Shown here: positions 43,724-52,649 of the stretch, piece by piece
Layout: each line of letters starts with the position of its first letter
Numbering within the stretch: position 1 is the first letter of the stretch
NCBI RefSeq assembly: GCF_009828055.1
Contig: NZ_WTYB01000002.1
Location: 1,054,001-1,118,000, forward strand
Length of the DNA stretch: 64,000 nt
Direction: 5' to 3'
Origin: Erythrobacter ramosus
GTDB lineage: Bacteria > Pseudomonadota > Alphaproteobacteria > Sphingomonadales > Sphingomonadaceae
The notes under the pieces: model-generated
The model's input: only the letters and a program-made list of their open reading frames with translations
What the model was told of the DNA's origin: nothing
Databases searched by the model: none
Position numbers and translations under genes: made by a program

Positions 43724-45177
43724 TTGGTGGGCCCCTTCGCCGCGATGTCGTCAAGTCCAGCGCCATCGGGCACCGACCATCCCCCGCCCAGCGCGCGCGC
43801 CAGGCTGATAAAGGCGAGCGCGCGTCCGGCCTTGGCGTTGACCTCGGCGGTGCGTGTGCTCAGCAGCTGGCTTTCGGTCACCAGCAGCGTCTGAAAATCG
43901 ATCAGCCCGGCCTGATACTGGCTGCGGGCGAGGATCGCGGCGTTCTGCGCGCCGTCACTGGCCTCAATGAGCGCCGTGACCCGCGTGCCGCTGGTCTCAA
44001 GGTCGACGCCTGCGCTTTCGACCTCTTCAAGCGCCACGAGAATGCTCTGCCGCCATGCCGCAAGCGAGCCATCCGCAATCGCTTCAGCACTCTCGATCTG
44101 CCCGCGCGCACGGCCGCCATCGAAGATCAGCTGGGAGAGGCTCGCGAATATATTGCCGGTAAGAATGTCGAACAGACTGCCCACATCGGTCGCGCTGGTG
44201 CCGATCGTGCCAGAGAGCCGCACCAGCGGGTAAAGCTGCGCGCGGGCCACGCCAATTCGGTTGAGATCGGCAGCCAGCCGGGCCTCGGCGCCGCTCACAT
44301 CGGGGCGGCGACGCAGCATGTCGGCGGGAACGGACAGCGCAACATCGGTCGGCGGCACGGGAACGGCGCGCGGCGCTTCGGTCAGGGCGCGATAGACGCG
44401 GCCGGGCGGTTCGCCAATCAGGGTCGAAATCGCATTCGCCACCGCCACCAGGTCGCCTTCCAGCAGCGGAATACTGGCTGCGGTCTGGGCGCGCTGGGTG
44501 CGGGCCTGTTCTACGTCAAGGCTGTCGACCAATCCGGCCTGATTGCGCCAGCGGGCAATCTGGAGGTTGTCCTCCTGATTACCGAGCGTCTCGCGTGCAA
44601 TAGCCAGCTGCGCGGCGAGTGAGCGCGCGGTCACCACCTGGCTCGCCACCTCTGCGACGATCACCCGTTCCAGATCGCCGACCGAATATCCCGCCGCCTG
44701 CAAATCATTGCGCGCGGCATCGACCGAGGCATCCAGCCGCCCGAACACATCGGCCTCCCACGCGAGATCTGCGCCAGCTGAGAACTGCACATCATTGCTG
44801 GCAAAATCGCCAACGTCGCGACCTGCGCCGCCACTTCCGGTGATTTGCGGCAAACGGGCCGCGCGGGCTTGGCGCAAGCCTGCCCGTGCCGCACGCAGCC
44901 GGGTTACGGCCTGCGTCAGATCGAGGTTGCTGGTTTGCGCCTGCGCGACGAATTCCTCGACCAGGGGGTCGTTCAGCAACACCCAGTAGCGATCAAGCGG
45001 AATGTCGGCCCCGGCAGGCTCGGCCAGAACCCATTGGTCCGGGATCGCCTGAGCGCTGGCCATCGCCGGCGGCGCGGCGCGCGGAATGGCGCAACCCGAC
45101 AGAGCGAGCGCTGCGAGCGACAGCGGCACAATTCCGCGCGATACCGTAGCTCGGCCCCAAGGGCGATAAGCGGTCAT
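43720..45177 (-). CDS. Outer-membrane efflux channel lipoprotein (NodT/TolC family)
   Basis: 485 aa. The N-terminus ends in the lipobox LALSGC, so it is an acylated outer-membrane factor as in the NodT branch. Two repeats of the long helical hairpin domain are seen (RLRAARAGLRQARAARLPQ and NRIGVARAQLYPLVRLSGTIG), the standard TolC-like architecture. First gene of the efflux operon with adaptor, ATPase and permease. A 10-bp inverted repeat lies about 130-180 bases upstream. Confidence 0.92.
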   Translation of the reverse strand: MTAYRPWGRATVSRGIVPLSLAALALSGCAIPRAAPPAMASAQAIPDQWVLAEPAGADIPLDRYWVLLNDPLVEEFVAQAQTSNLDLTQAVTRLRAARAGLRQARAARLPQITGSGGAGRDVGDFASNDVQFSAGADLAWEADVFGRLDASVDAARNDLQAAGYSVGDLERVIVAEVASQVVTARSLAAQLAIARETLGNQEDNLQIARWRNQAGLVDSLDVEQARTQRAQTAASIPLLEGDLVAVANAISTLIGEPPGRVYRALTEAPRAVPVPPTDVALSVPADMLRRRPDVSGAEARLAADLNRIGVARAQLYPLVRLSGTIGTSATDVGSLFDILTGNIFASLSQLIFDGGRARGQIESAEAIADGSLAAWRQSILVALEEVESAGVDLETSGTRVTALIEASDGAQNAAILARSQYQAGLIDFQTLLVTESQLLSTRTAEVNAKAGRALAFISLARALGGGWSVPDGAGLDDIAAKGPTK

Positions 45178-45310
45178 GCGCGATCCCGAAATTGGTGATG
45201 AACCACGACGCCCGCCCCTGTGTTGCCGCGCAGATCAAAAGCGTTGCTCAGGCCGTCGGGACCAGAACAAAACTTCGCCAATGGCGGCCGTAAAATCATT
45301 ATGTTGCTAA

Positions 45311-45354
45311 CAGTCAGCCCCGATCCGCACAACGCAGTTTCGTCGGGCTGACTG
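45311..45354. repeat. Inverted repeat between phoH and the efflux operon
   Basis: CAGTCAGCCC (45311-45320) is perfectly complementary to GGGCTGACTG (45345-45354) across a 24-base loop. It lies 36 bases after the phoH stop and 134 bases before the efflux operon start, both on the minus strand. It could be the phoH terminator, although no U-tract follows, or an operator/attenuator for the efflux genes. The rest of this 212-base gap shows no convincing gene. Confidence 0.5.
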
Positions 45355-45389
45355 CATCGCTCATCGAACAAGTGCGCGCCGCAGAGCTG

Positions 45390-46427
45390 TTAGCCCTCCT
45401 CGCCGCCCCCCTCATAGGCCTCGACAATGCGGCCCACGATCGGGTGGCGCACCACGTCAGCGGCGGTGAAGCGGATTGTGCCGAAGCCGTCGATGCCCTC
45501 CAGCCGCTCGACCGCGTCGTTCAATCCGCTCATCCTCGGACCGCCGGGAATATCGACCTGACGCGGATCGCCGCAGACCACCATCCGACTGTTCTGTCCA
45601 AAGCGGGTGAGGAACATCTTCATCTGTTCCTTGGTGGTGTTCTGCGCTTCGTCGAGGATGATGAAGCTGTCCGCCAGCGTCCGCCCGCGCATGAAGGCGA
45701 TGGGCGCGATCTCGATCTCGCCATTAGCCAGCCTGCGCTCGACCTGTTCGGGCGGCATGCAGTCATTCAATGCGTCGTAGAGCGGCCGGAGATAGGGATC
45801 GACCTTCTCCTTCATGTCGCCGGGGAGGAAGCCCAGCTTCTCCCCGGCCTCCACCGCCGGGCGCGACAGGATCAGGCGCTGCACGCTCCCCGTGATCAAC
45901 TGGCTGACCGCCTGGGCCACCGCGATATAAGTCTTGCCGGTGCCAGCCGGGCCAAGCGCAAAGATGATGTCATCCTTCGCCAGCGACCGCATATATTCGA
46001 TCTGTGTCGCCGAGCGCGGCACGATCGTTTTCTTGCGCGTGCGGATCATAATCGGCGGGCCGTCCATCTCGCCCGAGATGATCCCTTCCAGCGTCGGTTC
46101 GGCCGACATCGCGATCATCGACTCCACCGCGCCCGCATCCAGCGCCTCACCGCGCGCCAGCCGGTCATACATGGTCTTCAATGTCTCGCGCGCCCGGGCG
46201 ACGTCATCTTCAGGGCCTTCGATCACCACCTGATGCCCTCGGGCGTGGATATAGACGCCGAGCCGGTTTTCCACCTGCACCAGATTGGCATCGAACTGGC
46301 CGAACAACGGCCCCAGTAGCGCCTGGTTCTCGAAAGTCAGATCAACGCGCGCGCGCCGCGGTTCCGGAATGCCGCGCGGATCGGGCGAGAGCGCCGGGTG
46401 TCCGGCACGGGAGGGTCGTCGGCCCAT
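45390..46427 (-). CDS. phoH: PhoH family ATPase
   Basis: 345 aa from the ATG at 46427 (MGRRPSRAG); longer in-frame starts give implausible sequence. The PhoH ATPase domain has Walker A ALGPAGTGKTYIAVAQAV, LILSRPAVEAGEKLGFLPGD, and Walker B-like DSFIILDEAQNTTKEQMKMFLTR. Upstream is a KH-like RNA-binding region (ENRLGVYIHARGHQVVIEG). It is a predicted RNA helicase/nucleotide-binding partner of YbeY. In most relatives phoH directly precedes ybeY; here an efflux operon separates them. Confidence 0.93.
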   Translation of the reverse strand: MGRRPSRAGHPALSPDPRGIPEPRRARVDLTFENQALLGPLFGQFDANLVQVENRLGVYIHARGHQVVIEGPEDDVARARETLKTMYDRLARGEALDAGAVESMIAMSAEPTLEGIISGEMDGPPIMIRTRKKTIVPRSATQIEYMRSLAKDDIIFALGPAGTGKTYIAVAQAVSQLITGSVQRLILSRPAVEAGEKLGFLPGDMKEKVDPYLRPLYDALNDCMPPEQVERRLANGEIEIAPIAFMRGRTLADSFIILDEAQNTTKEQMKMFLTRFGQNSRMVVCGDPRQVDIPGGPRMSGLNDAVERLEGIDGFGTIRFTAADVVRHPIVGRIVEAYEGGGEEG

Positions 46428-46650
46428 AGGTTCCTTTGGCTGCGGCCGTGGGACAATCCCTCGTCCATGAGTCGTGAGGGTAAGCAGCCCTTCGCGCAAA
46501 GCAAGCAGGCTGCGGCGAGATGGTGGTGGATAGTCATCGAAACGCCATGTGCTTGCCATCGGGCGGGCCTAACGCGGTGCCTTTCGGAACGGACGGTTCA
46601 TCCGGCATTCATGGCTAAAGTGTTGATATTTTGAAGAAGGAGTCGTCCTG

Positions 46651-47487
46651 ATGAAGCACCTCTACACGTTCTTCGCCTTGGTGGCCGCTGCGGCCATCAG
46701 CGTCCCGGTCGCAGCACAGGAAAGCCAGGCCGAAAGCGCTGCGACAGACAGGACACCCTCAATTGCACTGGCCCCAATTGCATTGGCCAACGCCATCGCC
46801 GGCGAACCTGCCAAACGGCGTCCGCTTGCCCGCCTACGCTCACCGCTTTGCTTGGCCGTCGCGGCGCAGGATGAAGGCTTCGCGCGGACCGTAGCCAAGC
46901 GCATCATCGACAATGCCAAGGCTTCCGGTGTCAAAACCCGCCGCGCCGGGTGCAAACCCAATGCGCTGGTCACATTCTCGGACGATGCCCTCAACCAGAT
47001 TTCCGCCTATCGCGCCGAGGGCCGTAAGGTGTTCAGGCGCATGAGCGAGCGCGAAATTGACGCCGCTCTTGCCGGGCGCGATCCGGCCTATGTGTTCCAA
47101 GCCGTCGAAGCGACCCCGCGGATCATGGAGGGTGATGCGCCGTGGCTGGATTGCGCTCAAAACTGGACAAAAGAACGCTCATACGTCCGCACGCCGGAGG
47201 ATATGTTGAGCACGCTGGTGGTGATCGAGGCCGGGGCGATTGACGGTCTTAGCCCCGTGCAGATTGCAGACTATGCCAGCCTGCGCCTGCTCGCACCGAC
47301 CGGGGAAGTTGCCGCAGATGGCGCGCGGACGCCCGACACGATCCTGTCGCTGTTTGCTGCCCCGGCTGAGGCCCCGAGCGAGATGACCCGCGCCGACCGC
47401 GCCTATCTCACATCGCTCTACAAGCTGCCGCGCACCGCTTTTGCCGCTGAAGTGCTGGAGGAAGCCGCGCAGGTCGCGAGCCGGTAG
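46651..47487 (+). CDS. Exported protein of unknown function
   Basis: 278 aa. The start is well supported by AAGAAGGAG upstream of the ATG, and the N-terminus YTFFALVAAAAISVPVAAQ is a clean signal peptide, so the protein is periplasmic. I do not recognise a domain. The middle has two conserved-looking Cys pairs (RSPLCLAVAAQ with RAGCKPNALVTF), a mostly helical profile, and a conserved-looking block DAALAGRDPAYVFQAVEATPR. It is a single plus-strand gene between phoH and miaB, both minus strand, with convergent ends at miaB (gap 7 bases). The preceding 223 bases up to phoH hold its promoter region. Confidence 0.75.
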   Translation: MKHLYTFFALVAAAAISVPVAAQESQAESAATDRTPSIALAPIALANAIAGEPAKRRPLARLRSPLCLAVAAQDEGFARTVAKRIIDNAKASGVKTRRAGCKPNALVTFSDDALNQISAYRAEGRKVFRRMSEREIDAALAGRDPAYVFQAVEATPRIMEGDAPWLDCAQNWTKERSYVRTPEDMLSTLVVIEAGAIDGLSPVQIADYASLRLLAPTGEVAADGARTPDTILSLFAAPAEAPSEMTRADRAYLTSLYKLPRTAFAAEVLEEAAQVASR

Positions 47488-47494
47488 CGCTCTT

Positions 47495-48835
47495 TCAGGC
47501 GGGGGCGGAAATTACGCCCCTGAGCGAATTCGGGCCCGCGTCGGCGAGTGTCACTTCGACAAGATCACCAATTGCATAATCGCCCTCAAACCACACCGAT
47601 TGCAGCCACGGCGACTTGCCGAGCCACTGGCCGGGGTCGCGGCCCGTGCGATCAATCATGACCGAGCAGGTCTTGCCGACACTCGCCTGATTGAAGGCAT
47701 ATTGGTGATGCGCGAGGCGGGCCTGCAAGCGTTGCAGGCGGTCGGCCATCACGTCTGGCGCAATCTGCCCCTCCATCGTCGCAGCAGGCGTGCCGGGTCG
47801 CGGCGAGTACTTGAAGCTGAAGCACGCAGCGTAGCGGACTTCGTCGACGATCCGCAGCGTGTCTTCAAACTCCGCCTCGGTCTCGCCCGGAAAGCCGACG
47901 ATGAAATCTCCTGACAGCGCGATGTCGGGGCGCACCGCGCGGAAGCGTTCGATGATCCTCAGATAGCTTTCCGCCGTGTGCTGGCGGTTCATCGCCTTGA
48001 GGATGCGGTCATTCCCCGCCTGCACGGGCAAGTGCAGATAGGGCATGAGCTTATCCACCTCACCATGTGCGGCGATCAGCGCGTCGTCCATGTCGTTGGG
48101 GTGGCTGGTGGTGTAGCGGATGCGCTCCAGCCCATCGATCCGAGCGAGCGCGTGGATCAGGCCTGCCAGCCCGGTGCGGCGGCCCTTGTCGTCCTCGCCG
48201 CTCCAGGCGTTGACGTTCTGGCCGAGCAGCGTGATCTCCTTCGCGCCCGCCTCGACCAGCTTCTGCGCCTCGGCCACGAGATGCGGGAAGGGCCGCGAGA
48301 TTTCCGCGCCGCGCGTATAGGGCACCACGCAGTAGGTGCAGAACTTGTCGCAGCCTTCCTGCACCGTCAGGAACGCACTGGGACCACGCTTCTTGCGCTG
48401 CGGGAGCGCGTCAAACTTGGCGATGGCGGGCATATCGGTATCGGTCGCGCGTTTGCCCTGCACCGCCTTGTCGAGCATTTCCGGCAGGCGGTGATAGGCC
48501 TGCGGGCCGACCACGATGCTGACCGCAGGCGCGCGCTTCATGATCTCCTCGCCCTCGGCCTGAGCAACGCAGCCGGCGACCGCAATCAGCGGCTGCTTGC
48601 CGGCCTGCTTGCCCGCAAAGACCAACCGGCCAATGTCCGAATAGACCTTCTCAGCGGCTCTCTCGCGGATGTGGCAGGTGTTGAGGATGACGAGATCGGC
48701 GTCCTCTCCCTCCGGCGCGGGCGCAATGCCGCGGTCCCCCAAAAGCTCGGCCATCCGCTCGCCATCATAGACGTTCATCTGGCAGCCGAAGCTTTTGACG
48801 CGGTAGGTTTTGGGAGGGACGGCAGCAGGTTTCAT
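47495..48835 (-). CDS. miaB: tRNA-2-methylthio-N6-dimethylallyladenosine synthase MiaB
   Basis: 446 aa from the ATG at 48835 ([21 protein letters not shown]). The N-terminal methylthiotransferase domain has SFGCQMN and [11 protein letters not shown] with Cys ligands of one Fe-S cluster; the radical-SAM motif [17 protein letters not shown] has the C-x3-C-x2-C triad; a C-terminal TRAM domain ends the protein. It methylthiolates A37 of tRNAs reading UNN codons. It belongs by family synteny with phoH, ybeY and corC on the same strand. Confidence 0.95.
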   Translation of the reverse strand: MKPAAVPPKTYRVKSFGCQMNVYDGERMAELLGDRGIAPAPEGEDADLVILNTCHIRERAAEKVYSDIGRLVFAGKQAGKQPLIAVAGCVAQAEGEEIMKRAPAVSIVVGPQAYHRLPEMLDKAVQGKRATDTDMPAIAKFDALPQRKKRGPSAFLTVQEGCDKFCTYCVVPYTRGAEISRPFPHLVAEAQKLVEAGAKEITLLGQNVNAWSGEDDKGRRTGLAGLIHALARIDGLERIRYTTSHPNDMDDALIAAHGEVDKLMPYLHLPVQAGNDRILKAMNRQHTAESYLRIIERFRAVRPDIALSGDFIVGFPGETEAEFEDTLRIVDEVRYAACFSFKYSPRPGTPAATMEGQIAPDVMADRLQRLQARLAHHQYAFNQASVGKTCSVMIDRTGRDPGQWLGKSPWLQSVWFEGDYAIGDLVEVTLADAGPNSLRGVISAPA

Positions 48836-48893
48836 CAGGCCCGCGCCCTTAGCGCCGATGGCGGTCGCGTTCAATCGCCGCTGCGCCCGGCGG

Positions 48894-49823
48894 TTACCTG
48901 CGTTTGCCCTCGGGCTCGCGCAGGCTGTTGTGGACGCAGGGCTCTTCCGGCTTGGTGCCCGGCCCGGGGTGCGGCTTGTCCTCAGGCCCGCACTCCACGA
49001 AAGGCTTGGTGATGCCATTGGCTTTCATCACCTCGAAAGCGTCGCGGCTGGCATAGGCCGCGATCCAGGTGATGCAATCGGCCAGCGGACGCACTTTATG
49101 CTTGGTGATGCTGCCCTTGCGGGGCTCGCAATTGATGGTGAAGACATTGGCCGCAGGCGGCTCGCTGCTGCGCGCGAAGCGCCGCAGGATCTCGCCGCGT
49201 TCGTTGAAGACGGTTCGACGCAGGGCATTGGCGCGCACCTCGTCACGGTAGAAGGGCGAGGTGTTGAACAGGAAGGCGCGCACTTCGGGATGCGCGTTAG
49301 AAACCTCTGTCGCCAATGCACCGCCGAGCGAATGGCCGACCACTACCCACGGCAGATCATTGCCCAGCCGCTCGCGTTCGGCATCGAAATAGCGCAACGC
49401 CAGTTCGATCTGGTCATTGCGCAATGTGCCGAAGAAGATGTCGGAGAGGCCCTTGAAATCGGTGCCTCGGAAAGCGAGCACCCGCGCGACGGGCCTACGG
49501 GCCGCATCGCCGCCTGTGCCTGGCGCATACTGGTTAAACAGCTCGTAGCTGAAGCCCTTCCCCGCATCCTCGGGCGCGATCGACATATGCTCGATCCGCT
49601 GGAGCACCCGGCCCGGCTTGGCGAAAAGGTCATCGTCGCCGGTGTAGGCGTTGGTCGAGGCGACCACATAGGGCCACGCCTCGACCGCCGCCTCGCGCAC
49701 AAAGCCGCACCACCCGCCAGGCTCAAGTTGGCAGGGGGAGCGCGACTGTGTGATGTCGGGCAGGGTGGCGCAGGCTCCCAGCAGCAGGGCACACAAGGCC
49801 ACTGCCACCGAACGAATTGTCAC
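48894..49823 (-). CDS. Lipase-like alpha/beta hydrolase, lipoprotein
   Basis: 309 aa from a GTG at 49823 that gives a clean lipoprotein signal ([13 protein letters not shown]). The alpha/beta-hydrolase part has [12 protein letters not shown] and the nucleophile elbow [16 protein letters not shown] (G-x-S-x-G), the layout of lipase class 3/DUF2974-like enzymes; a catalytic Asp/His can be placed only tentatively (His in [12 protein letters not shown]). Substrate unknown, probably a lipid or ester at the envelope. It lies between miaB and the cyclophilin gene. Confidence 0.82.
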   Translation of the reverse strand: MTIRSVAVALCALLLGACATLPDITQSRSPCQLEPGGWCGFVREAAVEAWPYVVASTNAYTGDDDLFAKPGRVLQRIEHMSIAPEDAGKGFSYELFNQYAPGTGGDAARRPVARVLAFRGTDFKGLSDIFFGTLRNDQIELALRYFDAERERLGNDLPWVVVGHSLGGALATEVSNAHPEVRAFLFNTSPFYRDEVRANALRRTVFNERGEILRRFARSSEPPAANVFTINCEPRKGSITKHKVRPLADCITWIAAYASRDAFEVMKANGITKPFVECGPEDKPHPGPGTKPEEPCVHNSLREPEGKRR

Positions 49824-49845
49824 CCCCTGGGCCCCTCGGTCCCCG

Positions 49846-50307
49846 TCAGGCCACCGTCGCCTTGACGATCTTGCCGGGGCTGCGCGGCGGTTCGCCCTTG
49901 GGCAGCGCGTGGACGTGTTCCATGCCGCTCGTGACCTGACCCCACACGGTATACTGCTTGTCGAGGAAGCGCGCATCATCAAGGCAGATGAAGAACTGCG
50001 AATTGGCGCTGTTCGGGTTCTGCGAACGGGCCATCGAGCACACGCCTTCGACGTGGGGTTCGGCGTTGAACTCGGCCGCGAGGTCGGGCTTGTCGCTGCC
50101 GCCCATGCCGGTGCCGGTCGGATCGCCGCCCTGCGCCATGAAGCCATTGATGACGCGGTGGAAGATCACGCCATCATAGAAGCCTTCGCTCGCCAGTTCG
50201 GTGATGCGCGCGACATGGCCGGGGGCCAGATCAGGGCGCAGCTTGATCACAACGTCGCGGGCTTCGCCGTCGCCGGTGTCGAGAGTGAAGGTGAGGGTAT
50301 CGGCCAT
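49846..50307 (-). CDS. Cyclophilin-type peptidyl-prolyl cis-trans isomerase
   Basis: 153 aa from the ATG at 50307 (MADTLTF). The cyclophilin core is complete: FYDGVIFHRVINGFMAQGGDPTGTGMGG carries the catalytic Arg in FHRV, and ARSQNPNSANSQFFICL carries the QFFI motif. No signal peptide, so it acts in the cytoplasm as a protein-folding catalyst. It starts divergently from mgtE. Confidence 0.95.
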   Translation of the reverse strand: MADTLTFTLDTGDGEARDVVIKLRPDLAPGHVARITELASEGFYDGVIFHRVINGFMAQGGDPTGTGMGGSDKPDLAAEFNAEPHVEGVCSMARSQNPNSANSQFFICLDDARFLDKQYTVWGQVTSGMEHVHALPKGEPPRSPGKIVKATVA

Positions 50308-50411
50308 TTGTCTGTCTCCGCGTAACAATTCGGGCGGTTCTATAGCGCCCGTGACGAGCCTGTCACCCTCCCCGCTTGCTTTTCATAGGTCGCCACGTAA
50401 ACGCCTCTGAT

Positions 50412-51860
50412 ATGGCCGAAGATCGCATCCACGACGACGACCTTGCCCTCGCCGATCACGGTGAGGGCGAAGTGCGTCCGGATGACCGGGTCAATGATGA
50501 ACGCCATGACCAGGAAAACCGGCTCAAGCCCTCTTTTGTCAGCGCGGTTCACGATGCGCTGGCCGCGCGCGACAAGGGCGCGGTTTACGATCTGGTCGAA
50601 CCGCTCCACGCCGCCGACATCGCCGACCTGATCGAACTGCTGGAACCGCGCGAACGCGCGCAGCTCGCCTCCACGATCAGCGACCTGATGACCGGCGATG
50701 TGGTCGCGGAACTGAACGATTACGTCCGCGAAGACCTGATGGACACATTGTCCGCGCAGGCTGTCGCAGTGATCGCCGAACAGCTCGACACCGACGATGC
50801 GGTGCAGCTGATCGAAGATCTCGACGAAGCCGATCAGCGCGCTGTCATGGCCGAGCTGGAGCCGGAAACCCGCGCGGCGGTCTCCAGCGCGCTCGCCTAC
50901 CCCGAAGAGACCGCCGGCCGGTTGATGAGCCGTAACTTCGTTGCGGTCCCAGAACATATGAGCGTCGGCGATCTCATCGATTACCTGCGCGAAAACGGCG
51001 ATATCGAGCATGACTTCTTCGAAGTCTTCGTGATCGACGAAGGACACCATCCGGTCGGCACCTGCGCGCTGAACTGGATCCTCACGACGCCGCGCTCCGT
51101 GCGCCTGACTGACCTGATGAAGCGCGACCAGACCCTGATCCCGGTGACGATGGATCAGGAAGAAGCCGCGCTGATGTTCCAGAAATACGCGCTGATTTCG
51201 GCGGCCGTGGTGGATGAAAGCGGGCGGCTGGTCGGCCAGATGACGGTCGACGACATCGTCCACATTATCTCCGAAGAAGCGGGCGAGGATGCGCTGCTAC
51301 TGTCGGGCGCAGGCGATGGCGACATCAACGAGCCGATCCGAGAAGCCTATACTGCGCGCGTGCGGTGGCTGATCGCGAACCTTGGCACTGCGGTGATCGC
51401 CTCCTCCATCATCGCGCTGTTCGGCGCGGCGATTGAACAGTTGGTGGCGCTCGCGATCCTGATGCCGATTGTCGCCAGCATCGGCGGCAATGCCGGCACC
51501 CAGACGATGGCCGTGGCCGTGCGCGCGATTGCGACCAATCAGCTCACGCGCTCCAACACTCGCCGCATCCTTTGGCGCGAATTCCGCGTCGCGTTGCTCA
51601 ACGGCGGCACTATCGCAATGCTGATCGGGGCGGCGACCGGCATCCTATTCACGCCGATGATGGGTCTGGTGATCGGCATGGCGATGATCATCAACATCGC
51701 GATTGCCGGGATTGCGGGCGTGGCTGTGCCGGTGATTTTCGAGCGGCTGGATCAGGACCCGGCGGTCGCCAGCAGCGTGTTCGTGACCATGATTACAGAT
51801 TCGATGGGCTTCTTCGCCTTCTTAGGTTTGGCAGTGGCGATGGGTCTGGCCACGTTCTAA
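50412..51860 (+). CDS. mgtE: Magnesium transporter MgtE
   Basis: 482 aa from the ATG at 50412 (MAEDRIHDDD). Order: an N-terminal helical MgtE_N domain (about 40-140), two CBS domains (AGRLMSRNFVAVPEHMSVGDLI and RDQTLIPVTMDQEEAALMFQKYALISAAVVDESGRLVGQ, shown in part), and a five-helix membrane domain with PIVASIGGNAGTQTMAVAVRAIA, whose GGNAGTQ is the family signature lining the Mg channel. It is gated by intracellular Mg through the CBS domains. Divergent from the cyclophilin gene. Confidence 0.94.
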   Translation: MAEDRIHDDDLALADHGEGEVRPDDRVNDERHDQENRLKPSFVSAVHDALAARDKGAVYDLVEPLHAADIADLIELLEPRERAQLASTISDLMTGDVVAELNDYVREDLMDTLSAQAVAVIAEQLDTDDAVQLIEDLDEADQRAVMAELEPETRAAVSSALAYPEETAGRLMSRNFVAVPEHMSVGDLIDYLRENGDIEHDFFEVFVIDEGHHPVGTCALNWILTTPRSVRLTDLMKRDQTLIPVTMDQEEAALMFQKYALISAAVVDESGRLVGQMTVDDIVHIISEEAGEDALLLSGAGDGDINEPIREAYTARVRWLIANLGTAVIASSIIALFGAAIEQLVALAILMPIVASIGGNAGTQTMAVAVRAIATNQLTRSNTRRILWREFRVALLNGGTIAMLIGAATGILFTPMMGLVIGMAMIINIAIAGIAGVAVPVIFERLDQDPAVASSVFVTMITDSMGFFAFLGLAVAMGLATF

Positions 51861-51888
51861 CTCTCTCCCAAACGATAAAGGGAGAGAG
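51861..51888 (+). promoter_or_regulatory. Hairpin covering the SDR gene ribosome binding site
   Basis: CTCTCTCCC (51861-51869) is perfectly complementary to GGGAGAGAG (51880-51888) with a 10-base loop. The left arm begins right after the mgtE stop and the right arm contains the ribosome binding site of the ATG at 51891. It could work as a weak terminator for mgtE or hold down translation of the downstream gene; there is no U-tract. Confidence 0.5.
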
Positions 51889-51890
51889 TG

Positions 51891-52649
51891 ATGGCAGGAC
51901 GTGTGGCAGGCAAAGTGGTGCTGCTGACAGGCGGCGCGATGGGTCTGGGCAAGGCGGCGACCAAGGCTCTGATGGCCGAGGGCGCGACTGTCATCATCAC
52001 CGATATCGACGAAGCGGCAGGCCGCGCCACGGCGGCGGAACTGGGCTGCGATTACCTCCATCAGGACGTCACCGACTGGGCGCGCTGGCAGGCGATCATC
52101 GCCGAGGTCGAAGCCAGCCACGGGCGGCTCGACGTGCTGGTCAACAATGCCGCGATCACGGTGTTCGGCTCCATCGCCGACATCTCGCCGGAGGATTTCA
52201 AGCGCTGTTACACGGTGGATGTCGATTCGATCTTCATGGGCTGCAAGGCGGCGATCCCTCTGATGGCCAAGAGCGGCGGCGGGTCGATCATCAACTTCTC
52301 CAGCGCGGCAGGCAACAAGCCCTCGCCCGATCTGGCCGCCTATAATAGCGCCAAGGCGGCAGTGGTGACGCTGACCAAGTCCATCGCGCTCTACTGCGCG
52401 CGCGAAAAGAACGGCGTGCGAGTGAACTCGGTGCAGCCCGGCACGATCCTGACCCCCAATGTCGAAAGCGTGATCGCCGGTACCCCCGATCCCGACGCCA
52501 CCCGCGCGGCCTTCTCCATCGCCCAGCCGATTGGCCGCATGGGCGAGGTCGAGGATATCGCGCATCTCGTGGTCTATCTCGCCAGCGACGAGAGCAAGTT
52601 TGCCACCGGCGCGCCGTTCATCGTTGATGGCGGCCTGAGCATCGCGTGA
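51891..52649 (+). CDS. Short-chain dehydrogenase/reductase
   Basis: 252 aa classical SDR. TGGAMGLGKAATKAL (about 12-24) is the NAD(P)-binding TGxxxGxG motif, a following Asp in ITDIDEAAG favours NAD, NNAAITVFG is the NNAG-type motif, and the catalytic Ser and Tyr-Lys lie in FSSAAGNK and YNSAKAAVV. It oxidises or reduces a hydroxyl/keto group. Its stop overlaps the next start, so it forms an operon with the SnoaL-like and Rieske genes, suggesting a catabolic pathway for an aromatic or alicyclic compound. Confidence 0.93.
   Translation: MAGRVAGKVVLLTGGAMGLGKAATKALMAEGATVIITDIDEAAGRATAAELGCDYLHQDVTDWARWQAIIAEVEASHGRLDVLVNNAAITVFGSIADISPEDFKRCYTVDVDSIFMGCKAAIPLMAKSGGGSIINFSSAAGNKPSPDLAAYNSAKAAVVTLTKSIALYCAREKNGVRVNSVQPGTILTPNVESVIAGTPDPDATRAAFSIAQPIGRMGEVEDIAHLVVYLASDESKFATGAPFIVDGGLSIA

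Noticed and set aside
45174-45371. 65-codon minus-strand open frame in the gap before the efflux operon
   Set aside because: No ribosome binding site or family pattern; it runs through the inverted repeat and into the start of the channel gene, so it is probably chance.
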